Shown: positions 24,616 to 36,285 of the stretch, piece after piece | Position numbering within the stretch: the first letter of the stretch is position 1 | Layout of the letters: each line of letters begins with the position of its first letter | Origin: Hygrocybe punicea | Lineage: Eukaryota > Basidiomycota > Agaricomycetes > Agaricales > Hygrophoraceae | NCBI GenBank assembly: GCA_963556145.1 | Contig: OY744473.1 | Coordinates: 806,001 to 870,000 of the forward strand | Direction: 5' to 3' | DNA: 64,000 nucleotides | The notes under the pieces: generated by a model | Databases searched by the model: none | Told to the model about the DNA's origin: nothing | The model's input: the letters and a program-made list of their open reading frames with translations, nothing else | Program-made: the position numbers and the translations under genes

Positions 24616-25103
24616 CCGTAACATATTTGCACGAAATCAACTTTTGTGGCTACTCCTGACCTGAAATGGGACTAGTAGTGCACATTTTGACCATCCAGGA
24701 CTTATTTGTAACATATTAGTGACAAAGTTCTCTCTGGAATCAAAAGGTCTTGTGTATAATTGACGGAGAAAATAAGATGTCATGATTGTCTCATTTTGGG
24801 GCGTGACAGTACGTGGTTTGATGCATGTGATGCAAGTCGCGTACACTGTTTCGGCTTGATGATCAATTCCTTTCTTGAACGCACTTCTTTGGACAAAATG
24901 GTCGCAAGGGCACTCTCACAGTCATCTAAAAAGAGGAAGGCTCGGCGTGCTGACAATGCAAAGATGCAAAGGGCACTTGATGCATTTTCTCATAACCAAG
25001 CAAAGCCGGAAGGTCTGCGCAAATCTCTCTGGCAGATTGCAAATGACCACAGAGTCAGTAAGGATACCCTCAGTCGTCTTGCTCATGGTGGAGTCTCAAT
25101 GAG

Positions 25104-25376
25104 TTTCGCGACTGTGATGTAAAACTCAGTTGTTGTAGAGTAAACGACTGTATATTATTATGTACCTGTGATGTAAAACTAGTACAGGGATTAGTACATG
25201 TGAATGTAATTGTGTGGTGACGCGGACATACCTCAGTCGTTGTAGAGTAAATGACTGAGGTATTCACGGTGCTGAACCCCAAACGTTATTTGGGCATTCG
25301 GGGTTTGCCGCATTCGGCCGGCGTTTCCCATATGGGTGGAGCCTTAGCTCGCTATCTTTGTTCTTCTCTCTTGACA
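25104..25376 (-). repeat. Copia-1 LTR (3' LTR in element sense)
   Basis: 273 bp, starting TGTCAAGAG and ending CGAAA on the minus strand. It differs from the other LTR at seven positions, all transitions and mostly at CpG or TpG/CpA sites. It contains two hairpins of the CTCAGTTGTT type, at about 25125-25151 and 25231-25260. The terminal AAA instead of CA is unusual but is supported by both LTRs and by the target duplication. Confidence 0.95.
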
Positions 25377-25564
25377 CTCCCACTTGAGCTAGGTCGTAAT
25401 CCCATTGCATGTACGAATTTCCAGTGTTTGTCATGTGGGAGCGGCTTCGTGAATATGTCGGCGACCATATTGTCCATCGGACACCAGCGTACGATACATT
25501 CTCCTTTGGCTATGAGGTCATCCCTCACGTAGTGGTATTTTCACTGTATGTGTTTGGTTCTGGC

Positions 25565-28500
25565 TCAAAATTGTGGATCACGGGATAGGATGATGGCAGC
25601 TTGATTGTCGCATTTGAGTTCGGAAGCTCCCCTTTGGTTGTGCCCGATCTCGTCAAAGAATGTGCGTAGCCATGCTACGTGTTGCCCCGCATTACTGAGT
25701 CCAATGTACTCGGATTTGGTGGATGACAGTGAGACCATGGATTGGAGTTTGCTCGACCATCCGATGGCCCCGTGATTGCTGATGAAGACATATCCTGATG
25801 TTGACCGCGACGTGTCTTGATCGCCATTCCAGTTTGCGTCCGAGTACCCATGGAAATCCATGTCCATGTTTACGTCGGATCTGTCGAACGTTAGGGCAAG
25901 GTTTCGTGTCCATTTTAGATACCATAAGGCTCTCTTGGCTAGGGCCCAGTGCTGTGCCTTTGGTTTTGCGCTGTACCTCCCTATGACACCGGTGGTATAT
26001 GCTAAGTCCGGTCGGGTGCCGAGTGTTAACCACATCAATGAGCCCACGATGCTCTGGTATGTAACCTCCCATTCCCCCATTTTCATGGTTTTAATTATGG
26101 AGTCACTGAGTGGGTCGTCCGCAGATGGTCGCACTTTGGGGTCCATGGGTGTGAAGACTGGCTTACAGTCTGTCATTCTGAAGTGTTCGAGCACTGTGTC
26201 AATGTATTGATGTTGGGATAAGGAGATTGTGCGTAGTTTGCGGTTTATCTTAATTTGCATCCCAAGGATGAAACTCGCCTGGCCGAGGTCATGCATCTTG
26301 TATGTATTGGATAGTAGACATTTTACCTTATTCATGAGTGCTCGTGAAGCTGCTGCGAGGAGTAGGTCATCCACGTATACCACCAGGAAGCACAGTTCTC
26401 CTTTGTCCTTGTAGACGTATAGGCATGTCTCGGCACTTAGACGGGTGAATTTCATTTCGCCGAGCTTTCGGTCTAGGGTTTTGTTCCATATGTGCCCAGC
26501 CTGTTTGAGCCCGTAAAGGGAGCAGAGTAGGTGCCAGCAGTGTCCAGGTTTAATGTCCACTTCGTCTGGCGGCAACATGTAAAGTTCTTCCTCCAGTTCT
26601 CCGTTTAGGTAGGCCCCGGTTACGTCCATTTGGTCGAGTTCTAGGTCATACTTGGCAGCTAGCGACACGATGATGTGGACGGATTCCAGGTTCGCGATGG
26701 GGGCGAAGACCTCATTGTAGTCTACGCCTTCCTTTTGGGCAAAGCCTCACGCGACGATCCGGACTTTGTGTCGTGTAACGTTTCCGTTTCTGTCGAATTT
26801 TAGACGTAGTGTGGCCTTAGACGTGAATGGCGTGACGCCCTCCGGTATTGGGACCTCTTCATATACGTTGTTTGACTTTAGATTTTCTAGCTCGTCGAGG
26901 AGTGCGTTGTAGATGCGGGTTCTTGGTGGCTTCGGAACTATATAAAGAAATATGATCCTAACCAGAGGGTGTCAGCGTAGAAGTGACTGGATAATTCAGT
27001 GTCGGGGATAATAAGTGAAGTGAAAGTGAAATAAAAGTAAAGCCGCCGCATAAACTCGACTAGTAACGACAAATCCGGCGATGAACGGAGTGAAAACGGA
27101 CTAATAACGATGAACCCGATGGTGAACGGACTGAAAACGAATGAACCTGACGATGCCGACAATGTCGGGTACTGCGGGTCAGGTCGGGTCGGGTCGGAAA
27201 CGATGAACAAATATACGGGAACAATGATAAAGTCGACGAAGTGAACTATAAAAAGCTAAGGAACTACGTGGACGAGCATTTGAAGGGATTAAAACAATTC
27301 TGACTATGAGAGAAACGGGGACTAATGGTATGTTATTTTGTACGGTCGTCGGGGACCGTTTTTATAGTACAGGAAACAGTAATCTACTTTCGGACATGTC
27401 TACTTCGGCCGATGGTAAGCTACAAAGAAAGGTTGGAATGGGGATGTGGAAAGGGGGGTTGCAAAGCAACGAAGACAGGAAATGGAGGGGAAAACGAATA
27501 TGCAAGGAAAAGATCTAGAAAGTCCTACATATCTCCGAAAGGACGAGGGGATGCATAAATAAGGTAAATCCGAAGTTGGGGATTGAGTCCGAAGAGATCC
27601 ATCTCCTGGAATTGGAACTCCGAGGCGTTTGAGGCTGACGGATTTAGCCCAAAAGCGGCCGTCACAAAGCGGCATGTGTCGGGTTACGTCGGTCACGTCG
27701 GGTCACGTCACGTCACGTCACGTCGGGTTACGTCGGGTTCGAATGCAAGTCGAATGGCGGCAACGGGTTTGTCCGGATTCGTGATATATCGATGATACGG
27801 ACTCAGAGGGACGTCAACTCTCTACAGCGTCTTGCCATTTGGTGCCGTCCGGGCCCTTTAGGGCTTCTTTCAGCGAGGCTGGGAGGTTGTCGTTGGACGG
27901 TCCAGTGTTGCTTAGTCCGGCGAAGTGTACGTCGTCTGTGAAGTCCTCATAGTCCTCGTCGATTTGAACGTTCGCCGGGATTTCTGGTTCGCTCTCTTTG
28001 GCTTTCATTTTCCCTTTCTTGGCTAGCCTTTTCGCTTCGCATTCGAGCATTCAGTGTAGTTTTTGTTGTTGTTCTTCGTGTACCTTTTTGTCGTATTCCG
28101 CATTTCTGTTGGCTGGGTTTCGGGCGCGCGTGCTTTTGTGTGTCCCTCCCACTTTCCTTGCTGGTTCATGGGTGTGTATTGTTTCTTCCATTCGTGGGTT
28201 CGGCGTCTTGTCTCGTTCCGTCCGGGGCACGGTCATCGGACGTGGGATCCGTGATGTCGTGTCTCGCGTTTTGTTGTTGGTTTTGGTTGTGCTTGGCGCA
28301 CGGGGCGCTGGTGATGCTTGTCGTGGCGGTTGGTCTGCGTCTTCAGCTGGGCCGACGATTAATGGTTCCCTATCGGTACCCATCTGTGAGGCATCATCCT
28401 CGTCATCGTCGGGCATTGTCCCTCGTGGTTCAGTTTGTGTCGAGTCGTGGCATCCGCTTCGTTCGTGGGGTGGCCGAAACATGGCCTCCCACTGGTCCTC

Positions 28501-30861
28501 AGGCTCGTTTGAGTGGTTAGTGCGTAGTTGTTCAGGCAATGTTCCGTTTTCGTCAAACTTGATGTGCCTGGAGGTGAAGATGCGTTTGGTTTTGGTATCT
28601 AGTAGAAGATATGCCTTCTTCTCGTGCGGGTATCCGATGAGGACGCATTTGGTGGCCCTTTCGTCGAACTTTCCTTTCCGGTGCGTCTTTTGTATGAGTG
28701 CGTAGGCCGGGCAGCCGAAGGGACGGAATAGCGAGACGTCGACTGGTCTGTCCGTTAATTTCATGTATGGAGTCTGTCCTCCGATTCCGGACGCTGGTGA
28801 TCGTGCGATGAGGTGAGCTGCTGTCGCCATGGCATACGTCCAGAAGTGTTTTGGGAGCCCAGATGCGACTAGCATGGCGATGGTCTTGGTAACAAGCGTT
28901 TGGTTCACTCTCTCGGCGATGCCGTTGGACTCGGGTGTGTCAGGTGCCGTAGTCTGGTGAAATACTCCTTCGGCCTTCAGTTTGGCTTCAAATTCTTTGC
29001 CGCCGTATTCACCGCCTCCGTCTGTGATGAAGAAACGCGTCTAGCCTTTGCTGAACAGTATGGTGTCCATTTCGACCTTGAAGAATGCTTGCACCTCTGA
29101 TTTCCATGTCTCGTATAGTTTCTCGATGTCCAATTTTCGTTTCGCGAACAGTACCCATGTATGTCTGGACCACAGGTCGACGAATGTTACCCAATATCGG
29201 TAGCCATCACGTGATGTGGGTGTCACTGGCCCTCCCATGTCGGAATGAACCACGTCGAGCGGGCCTCTCGTGACGGTTTCGCTTCGCTTGAAGGGTAGCT
29301 TTTTCATCTTGCCCATGACGCAGGGCTCGCAGAATTTGGGTACGCCGGTGAGAGTGTCGACGTCCTTGATTTGTCCTTTTGCTACCATTCTTTTTAGTCA
29401 GTGTGTGCCGATGTGACCCATGCGGCGGTGTAGAGTGTTTATGTCCATGGCGAAAAGGGCGCCTGACGGGCTCCCTAGGGATTGTACCTGTAGATGGTAT
29501 AGTCCTTTCCGTCGTAGCACCGTCATGATGGTGTTGCGTTTGTGTATTACACGTCCCCCTCGTTTGTCGAATATTGATACGTGTCCTGCTTTACTAAGTT
29601 GGCTCACGAACACCAATGTTATTTGGAAGGTGGGTATGAGCAGGGTGTTGCGGAGCCATATTTTGTATCTTTTGTCTCCCACTCTGCTTGATAACCACAC
29701 GTCGCCGATGCCGACGGCTTTAGCCATTGTGTTGTCGCCGAAGTGGACTGGGTGTGGCGGATCCAGTCTTTTGAATGTACGCGCGTCGAACCATTCCGGG
29801 TGCAGTACCATGTTGGTGCTGGCTCCGCAGTCGATGATGATGCTCCCTTTTCTTTGGTTTGGTTTGGTCATGAGGTAGGCATAAATGCGGGACCAACCCT
29901 GTTGATTAATGATTACATTTCCTGTGTCTGCTACATGGGCTTCGTCCCCGTCATCTGATCCATTGTCTGAGTCGCTACTGGTATCGTCCTCCTCGACTTT
30001 GTGTGCTTTGCTGCGCTCCTTTTTGTGCTTGCCCTTTCCCCCTCTTTTGTTCTCCATCCCTTTTAGGTTTCGGCAGTCTTTCGATGTGTGTGCGCAGTGG
30101 CCATGTACCTTGCAGAAGAGTTTCTTTTTCTCCGTCTTTGATGCTTTAAGGGCGGACTCGTCATTTGGCGTCAGTGTCTCTGTTTGGCCCATGGCGTCGC
30201 TGGTCTTTTGTAGGTCCGCTGCGTGTGCCGCGAGTTTTGCTTCAACGGTGGGTAGCTTGAGTTTTTGGCCGTCTGGTACCGATCCCGTGATGGCGGTCTT
30301 GAGTGTCTTCCACTCATTGTCGTCCGGGATGGATTTGAGCAGGAGTAGGGGTAGTAGATCTTCTGGGAATGTGTAACCCAGTGTTGTGAGTTGATTGCTG
30401 CTTGCGAGGAACATTGTGATGTGTTCGGACATGGACTTTGATGAGGGTGAACCTCCAAATTTGATGGAGGTGAGGTCGACGAGTGCATGGAAGGCCATGG
30501 TGACAACATTGGTTTCGTTATATCATTTCGTGATCGTGTCGTATAGTTCTTTAGCTGAGGGTTTGTCTCCGATGCTTAGTAGGATGTTGTCGCTTATGTA
30601 GCGCTGTATGATTCCCGTGGCTTTTTCATCGCGCGCTTCCCAGGTGTCGTTGTAGCTTATCTTGGATGCGGACATTGATAGCATGGATGCAGATGTTGAT
30701 GCGCTTGGCGTGATGGGTGCCGGTTTGGCGTCCGTGCCTGTAACGACTCCTAGGACCTGTTTTTCGCTGAGCACTCCCTTGATTCGTATATTCCATATCG
30801 TGAAATTTGAGGGGCCCTCTAGTACCAGGCAGTTTGGTGTTGATGACGTGGCGTCTGACAT
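25565..30861 (-). pseudogene. Copia-1 gag-pol (broken by stops and a solo LTR)
   Basis: One reading frame from MSDATSSTPN (30861): gag; a zinc-knuckle-like CKVHGHCAHTSKDC; protease IIDCGAST; integrase with CEPCVMGK, VHSDMGGP and the C-terminal GYPHEKKAYLLLD segment; reverse transcriptase with MDVTGAYLNGELEEELYM and the catalytic YVDD in VVYVDDLLLA; RNase H with GYSDANWNGD and LSSTKSEY. Interruptions are a TGA after DTITK (30525), a TGA after GHIGTH (29398), a TAG after LFSKG (29041), a TGA after QQKLH (28051), and a TGA in RIVA-GFAQKEG near 26750. Each fits a Trp or Arg codon changed by a single G:C to A:T transition. The solo LTR at 26908-27826 separates integrase from reverse transcriptase. 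Confidence 0.9.
26908..27826 (-). mobile_element. Solo LTR, TGTAGA family, inside Copia-1
   Basis: 919 bp, running TGTAGAGAG to TCTACA on the minus strand, flanked by GCGT on the + strand at 26904-26907 and 27827-27830. Removing it and one GCGT restores the Copia frame from WQDA into DELENLKSNN. It is related to the solo LTRs at 51861-52606 and 54758-55694. It contains a short direct array of CGGGT/ACGTC-rich text near its 5' end. Confidence 0.9.
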
Positions 30862-30977
30862 CTCATGTGATGTGGTTGGTCTTTGGTGTTTAACTGCCGT
30901 GCGAGAGTGGGTGCAGGTCGCGTTTGCAGCGCGATGCCATCGTTTGCGTTTGAGGGCTCCTGACCATTAGAAACGAC

Positions 30978-30991
30978 CAGGGCTCATAACC
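30978..30991 (-). promoter_or_regulatory. Copia-1 primer-binding site (half-tRNA iMet type)
   Basis: Directly after the 5' LTR (minus strand) is GGTTATGAGCCCTG. This is complementary to the anticodon stem-loop region of eukaryotic initiator-Met tRNA (CAU in CTCATAAC), as in Drosophila copia, which primes from a cleaved tRNA rather than its 3' end. Copia-2 has the same sequence at 57979-57992. Confidence 0.75.
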
Positions 30992-31264
30992 TTTCACGAC
31001 TGTGATGTAAAACTCAGTCGTTGTAGAGTAAACGACTGTATATTATTATGTACCTGTGATGTAAAACTAGTACAGGGATTAGTACATGTGAATGTAATTG
31101 TGTGGTGACGCGGACATACCTCAGTCGTTGTAGAGTAAACAACTGAGGTATTCATGGTGCTGAACCCCAAACATTATTTGGGCATTCGGGGTTTGCCGCA
31201 TTCGGCCGGCGTTTCCCATATGGGTGGAGCCTTAGCTTGCTATCTTTGTTCTTCTCTCTTGACA
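30992..31264 (-). repeat. Copia-1 LTR (5' LTR in element sense)
   Basis: 273 bp, the pair of 25104-25376, differing at seven transition sites (about 2.6 percent). The outer boundary is fixed by the ATGAG duplication and the inner one by the adjoining primer-binding site. Confidence 0.95.
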
Positions 31265-32065
31265 ATGAGCGCATTCAATGCTTCGAAGCAGAAGGTGTCT
31301 GTTGAGGAGGAGCATATTCTTGTCCAACACATTCAGTTCTGTGCTGATCGAGGTCTCCCCATGACACTTTCCCAAATTGTTGCTCATGCAAACTCGATTA
31401 TCACAAACTGACCACAGGGTGGGGATCTCATTGATCCAGAATCTAACTGGGTCGACAGGTTCCTAGAAAGGCATAGCGATGAGCTTCAAAGCCACTGGAG
31501 CCACCCATTGGACACGCAAAGAGCCCGGGCCCTAAATCCAACAGCTGTTTCACACTGGTTTGACTTGGTGAAAAAACATGTCAAGGATCCAAATATTTGT
31601 ATAGAGGACACTTATGCTATGGACGAGACTGGCTTCACACCTTCGCACGAGGGTAGAGAACGGGTTGTTGGAAGATGAGGCACCAAAACGCAACATAAGC
31701 AAGGAGGTGCCGACCATGAAAATATCACGACCCTCATCACAATAGATGGGACTACACTGAAGCCAGCAATCATCTACAAAGGCCAAAATTTCATGAAAAA
31801 ATGGGGAGACAATAATGTTGCAAATGCTTCGTAGGTTTTCCTACATGTCATAAGCTACAAAGGCTGACAAGAGATAGTATCTGTCACTCACCAAATGGGT
31901 GGACAGATGGGGAACTTGGCCTTGAATGGATTAAAGACTTCAATGAGCAAACGGAAGCAAAGGCAGCAGGCTGAACGCATGTCCTGCTGCTTGATGGCCA
32001 CAACTCCCATCACACCCCCGAGTTGCTGCAGTTTGCGGAGGGCCACAATATCGTCATCTTGGGAT

Positions 32066-32452
32066 TAGTGTTGCCACGACTATAGTTGGTCACTTTTCTT
32101 TTCTCTGCTCTACTGCCTTCAATAAAATACATAAAAATATAAAGAAAATTTCGAGGGGTAGCCTCTACATAGGTCTTGAGTTAGTACACTTAAACCTTTC
32201 TGTAATATGTAACCCATCATTGGATAAGTGACCAACTATGGTTTTTAGTCGCGACTAACATAGTCGCGACTAAAAACCATAGTTGGTCACTTATCCAATG
32301 ATGGGTTACATATTACAGAAAGGTTTAAGTGTACTAACTCAAGACCTATGTAGAGGCTACCCCTCGAAATTTTCTTTATATTTTTATGTATTTTATTGAA
32401 GGCAGTAGAGCAGAGAAAAGAAAAGTGACCAACTATAGTCGTGGCAACACTA
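32066..32452. mobile_element. hAT-type palindromic MITE
   Basis: A 387-bp near-perfect palindrome from TAGTGTTGCCACGAC to its complement GTCGTGGCAACACTA, with a GTCGCGACTA centre. The 8-bp target duplication CTTGGGAT lies at 32058-32065 and 32453-32460. Removing it restores the pogo frame through VILGYPPH. Eight-base duplications and TAGTG termini point to hAT. No coding capacity. Confidence 0.9.
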
Positions 32453-32516
32453 CTTGGGATACCCACCCCATTGTACTCACGCCCTCCAGGGCTTGGATGT
32501 TGTATGCTTTGCCCAG

Positions 32517-34300
32517 TGGAGTGGTCCCGAGGGACCTCTCGGGATCGGGGACGGAATCGCATGGAATGGCTGAGGTGGATGGGATAGAAGTCTGTCTGCT
32601 ACATCCAGAACTGGTTACTGACTAAGGTCCAGGTCACGTGACGTGACAGGCACCACTACTACAAGTGCCCCCTCTCTCTGTAGCGACGCCCTCGTCACTA
32701 ACAAAAGAGGAACAAAGACAAAAACAAAAACAAAAACAAAAACAACAAAAAGAGAAAAGACAAAGCAGAAGGAAGGGAAAAGGCAAAAGGCAAAAAGGGC
32801 AAACCAGAGAAACCGGAAGGAACTAGTCTACTCCATGGGGGTCTAGGAGCAATGAGTCCTCGACTATGTGAGGAGGAAGCTGGGAAAACATGTCAAAAAG
32901 TGGAAAAATGGCAATGGAATGTGGAAAGGGATGCGGAAAACAACGGCACGGAGTCAGTGAATGGGTCGTTGGCCATGAGTTGACACGAGGGGACGTGGGG
33001 CTGCCATACGATGCGTGGGCAGGGCCGTGAATGCATCCGTTTGGGGTATGTGCATCGTAGTACGTCATGTGGGTAGGGCAATGGGGGATATGACCTTGGG
33101 GGTGCTGTGGATGGACTCGCGATGTCGGGTACATCATTTGGGGTCGTCGTATCGCGGGGATGGGCCATTGTGGTGGTGCATAGACTCGTGGGGGTGTAGG
33201 ACGTGGGGCCGTGTGTGTGGAAATGGGGTATGGTGGGGTGGGATGTGCCGCTCGCGTTGGGATGGCTTTGCTGCCTGGTTTTTGCATGGGGGCATTTGTT
33301 CGCGTCGGGAATGGGCGTATGGGGCCATAAAACGAGTCGGCGTGGGTCTGGGGAGTTCGTGGGTGCATGGTACGTCGTCATATTTCATGGGGTGGGGCTG
33401 GACACATTGTCCATGCGGGTACGGGCCGTTGGGTGGGTACGGAGACGGCAGGCGCGAGGGAGTGGACGCGAGCATGTTGTGCTGTGCCCATTGGATTGAG
33501 GAAGTGGGTACCAGTGCAGGCGAGAAGCATTAGTTGGTATGATGATGTGGCGGTTGGACAACGCGGCAGGGGATGGGTGGGCGTGACAACGGTGTTGGTG
33601 AGGACAGCGCAGGTGAATACGGGGTGGGTAGAGCTGCTGGACGGATGCGGGGGGGTTTCAAGCGTCTGTGTATCCAGTAGTGAGCCTGTGGGCATCCGAA
33701 TGAAAAATGGTGAGTCGAACACGGGGACAGTGATATCAAGGGTGCGTCTGGCTGCGCGACGGCGTTGTTGGATGCATCGTCCAGCTCGGCGGCCTCGTGG
33801 GGGTCTTGTAAGGAGCATGGGGTGCCGCGGTTGGGCGTGGTTGGTTGAGTTTTTGGTGGGCGAAGCGGGTGATGTGGCTGCATGAGGTGGCTGTGCGGAA
33901 TAGTGAGGATGGGCAAAAAGTCGTGAAGATGGTCGCGGGGCGTGTAGCAGTACGCGGACGAAGTACTTGGGCCTTCGGAGGCTGTTTTTTGTAGTGTTTT
34001 GCATAGGGTTGCTGCGTGGAATCGCACAGGTGGGCTCTCGTGAGGGTTCTCTGTTCTCAAAAATCTTGCTCTGTGCTCGAAAAGGATCTGTGTGTGCAGA
34101 ATGTGGTGGTCTCTGGTGGCTGTGTGGGTCAGATCGTGCTCTCATCACCATGATGGAGTGGTCCCGAGGGACCTCTCAGGATCGGGGACGGAATCGCACA
34201 GAATGGCTGAGGTGGATGGGATAGAAGTCTGTCTGCTACATCCAGAACTGGCTACTGACTAAGGTCCAGGTCACGTGATGTGACAGGCACCACTACTACA
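32517..34300 (-). mobile_element. Small non-autonomous LTR element 1
   Basis: 1784 bp with 147-bp LTRs (32517-32663 and 34154-34300) that differ at five positions, all transitions. On the minus strand the LTR runs TGTAGTAGTGG to CACTCCA. Three bases inside the 5' LTR is a primer-site-like TGGTGATGAGAG (34139-34150), and just before the 3' LTR is a purine tract GAGAGAGGGGGCAC. Flanks CCAG and CTGG look like a mutated 4-bp duplication: removing the element plus the right four bases restores the pogo frame FAQMKEIW. The interior carries long minus-strand Pro/His/Thr-rich frames (34151-33378 and 33381-32893) with no retroviral-type domain. A partner lies at 59122-61116. Confidence 0.85.
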
Positions 34301-34984
34301 CTGGATGAAGGAAATCTGGAAGCAACTTGTTCATGAGTTTGAAGAGCAGAACAAAAGAAAGATGATGAAGGGGGACTTCACTGGTGTATTTGGACGTGCC
34401 TTCCTCTGTGCTTTCACTCCGGAGACTGTCACCACAGCGTTTCGTGTCACTGGTATCCATCCTTTTGATCCCTCCGTCATCACTCAAGTGAAACCAAGTG
34501 AGCCAAGCTCCATAAAAGGCATGTTCCCCCTCCAGCAGCCAAGTCCTGTGCGGGCAATCATGACAGCCTTCCGTCAGCACCTTCCCACAGAATTTGATAT
34601 TGATCCCGACACTCACCAGCCACAAGATCACCAGACCACCGAAATTGAATGTTCACCAAGTGGAAATGCTACTGCCACTCTGCGAAGAAAGATTGGCGAT
34701 GCTGATATCGATCCCATACTACATGATGACTCACCTTCAAAACGAATCCGGTTGATGACAGCAGGCATTGCTGCCACAGCGTCCAGAAGTTTCTTGCTAT
34801 CAAATAAACCAGTGACCTCCCACAGTGTGATTCCGGTGCCTGTTCTTGAGGCACCACCCCCAATCTCCATCCCTAATTGGCCTCAGCCAGGCATAGCAGC
34901 TGTGACACCTTATCAGACACAGGAACAGCTATTGGAACAGATAACAGACCTCACCAATAACTTGGAATTGGCACGACAACACAT

Positions 34985-35802
34985 TAGTGATGGTCAGGTT
35001 TGGTTTGGTTTGGTTCAGGCCAAAAAAATCTGAACCTTGAACTGAACCTGAGGTTCAGTTCAGCTCGTATGCTGAACCTTGAACTGAACCTTTGGTTCAG
35101 GTTCAGATAGGTTCAGTTCAGGTTCAGGCCAGGCTGAACCTGAACTGAACCTGTGAAAATACAAGTATGCTAGCTAATCAATTTTCTCAATCCAAAATTT
35201 TCCTTTATTTCCTACCACTCTACATTGTTGTTGTGCTAATGGTTTGACTCCTCAATTACATGTACGGTGTCCATGTTCACTGTGAATAAATCAATAGAAT
35301 CTTGTGTTAGATGTGTCTGAAGCACAGTAAGCATGAAATATCCTGGACAACTGTTCAGATGGTCATTGCAAATTTTTTGTTGTATTTTAACTTGCAATCA
35401 GTATAACTGAATCACACAACATGGCATCCTAGGCTGAATTTCAACTTTACATTTTAAAATATATTCAAGTTTGCAAATATTCATGTTACAGAAGCACTAA
35501 TTGCAACCGTATAAACTCTAACTAATCTAGATTCTATTATTAATGGTGCTTAAATTTCAAGTCAGTAAATAGTTGGACCAAAACTAAGTCTCTACTCAGC
35601 AGAAATTAGATTAATATGTGAAAGATTAGGTTCAGGTTCAAACCAGTTCAAACCAGGTTCACAAGATTCCGTCCTTGACTGAACCTTGAACTGAACCTAA
35701 GGTTCGGTTCAGGCATTACCCCAAACCTTGAACTGAACTTAGGTTCAGTTCATGTAGGTTCAGGTTCGAACCCAGGTTCAGAACCGAACTGTACCATCAC
35801 TA
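34985..35802. mobile_element. hAT-type MITE with GGTTCAG repeats at both ends
   Basis: 818 bp with ends TAGTGATGGT and ACCATCACTA and the 8-bp duplication CAACACAT at 34977-34984 and 35803-35810. Each end carries many copies of a GGTTCAGTTCAGG-type motif in both orientations, and the centre is AT-rich. Removing it restores the pogo frame (ARQHI into QARNSIIKG). No transposase. Confidence 0.9.
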
Positions 35803-36285
35803 CAACACATCCAAGCTCGGAATTCCATAATCAAGGGTGCTCATGCACAAATGGTGCTACAGAACATCTTTGTCAAGAAACAGAGTCAGGTCCTCAATGC
35901 CAAAGAGAACAAGAAGAAAAATGACCGCACCAAGTTGTTTCCAGATGGGAAAGGGTGGTGGTTGGCAGACAAGAGGTTGATTGAGGAGATAGAACAAGAA
36001 ATGGCAAAGAGAAGTGACAAGCAATCAGCCAAGGAGGGTAGGGCAGCTGAAAGAGTATGGAGAAGAGCTGAGAAAGAAGATATTGAGAAGAAATGGAAAC
36101 TGGCCTTGGAAGAGCACAACGAGGCTGTTGAAAGATGGAAGTTGGAGTGTGAGAGGTTCTCACACCAGAGAGTTGCGAAGAAGAGGCATCCCAAGAAGCC
36201 AACTCGACCAAAAAAGTGCAAGGTTTCAGTGCCGGAGGGTATCAAGAGTAGTTCTAGTGAAGGTTCGGGCTCGGAAAGTGAATGA

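Larger units (their letters stand above)
25104..31264 (-). mobile_element. Ty1/Copia retrotransposon, Copia-1 (defective)
   Basis: A 6161-bp element in minus orientation with two 273-bp LTRs and a 5-bp target duplication ATGAG (25099-25103 and 31265-31269). It sits inside the pogo-type transposase frame. The order gag, protease, integrase, reverse transcriptase, RNase H marks the Copia class. It is inactivated by several stop codons and by a solo LTR in the pol frame. Confidence 0.95.
24898..36285 (+). pseudogene. pogo/CENP-B-type transposase, split by four insertions
   Basis: Five coding segments (24898-25103, 31270-32065, 32461-32516, 34305-34984, 35811-36285) join into one Tc1/mariner-pogo-like transposase once the inserted elements and one copy of each target site are removed. 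The N-terminus is basic, then a CENP-B-type helix-turn-helix region with KSLWQIANDHRVS and SVEEEHILVQHIQ. The DDE_1 core is visible: YAMDETGF (first Asp), LLLDGHNSHHTPE (second Asp) and YPPHCTHALQGLDVV. A typical C-terminus follows with MKEIWKQLVHEFE, FGRAF and ITGIHPF-like FRVTGIHPFDPSVI. The frame also has premature TGA stops after IITN and VVGR, a TAG and frame break near 31833-31880, and a TGA before the second Asp motif, so it is dead even without the insertions. Terminal inverted repeats were not found. Confidence 0.85.

Noticed and set aside
30978..30991. Initiator-Met tRNA-like sequence as a tRNA gene
   Set aside because: Only 14 bases match and they directly adjoin the LTR; no cloverleaf can be formed around them.
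25104..31264. Classical RIP as the cause of Copia-1 decay
   Set aside because: Changes are transitions, but the contexts are mainly CpG with some CpC; the CpA bias of Neurospora-type RIP is not seen in the few sites available.
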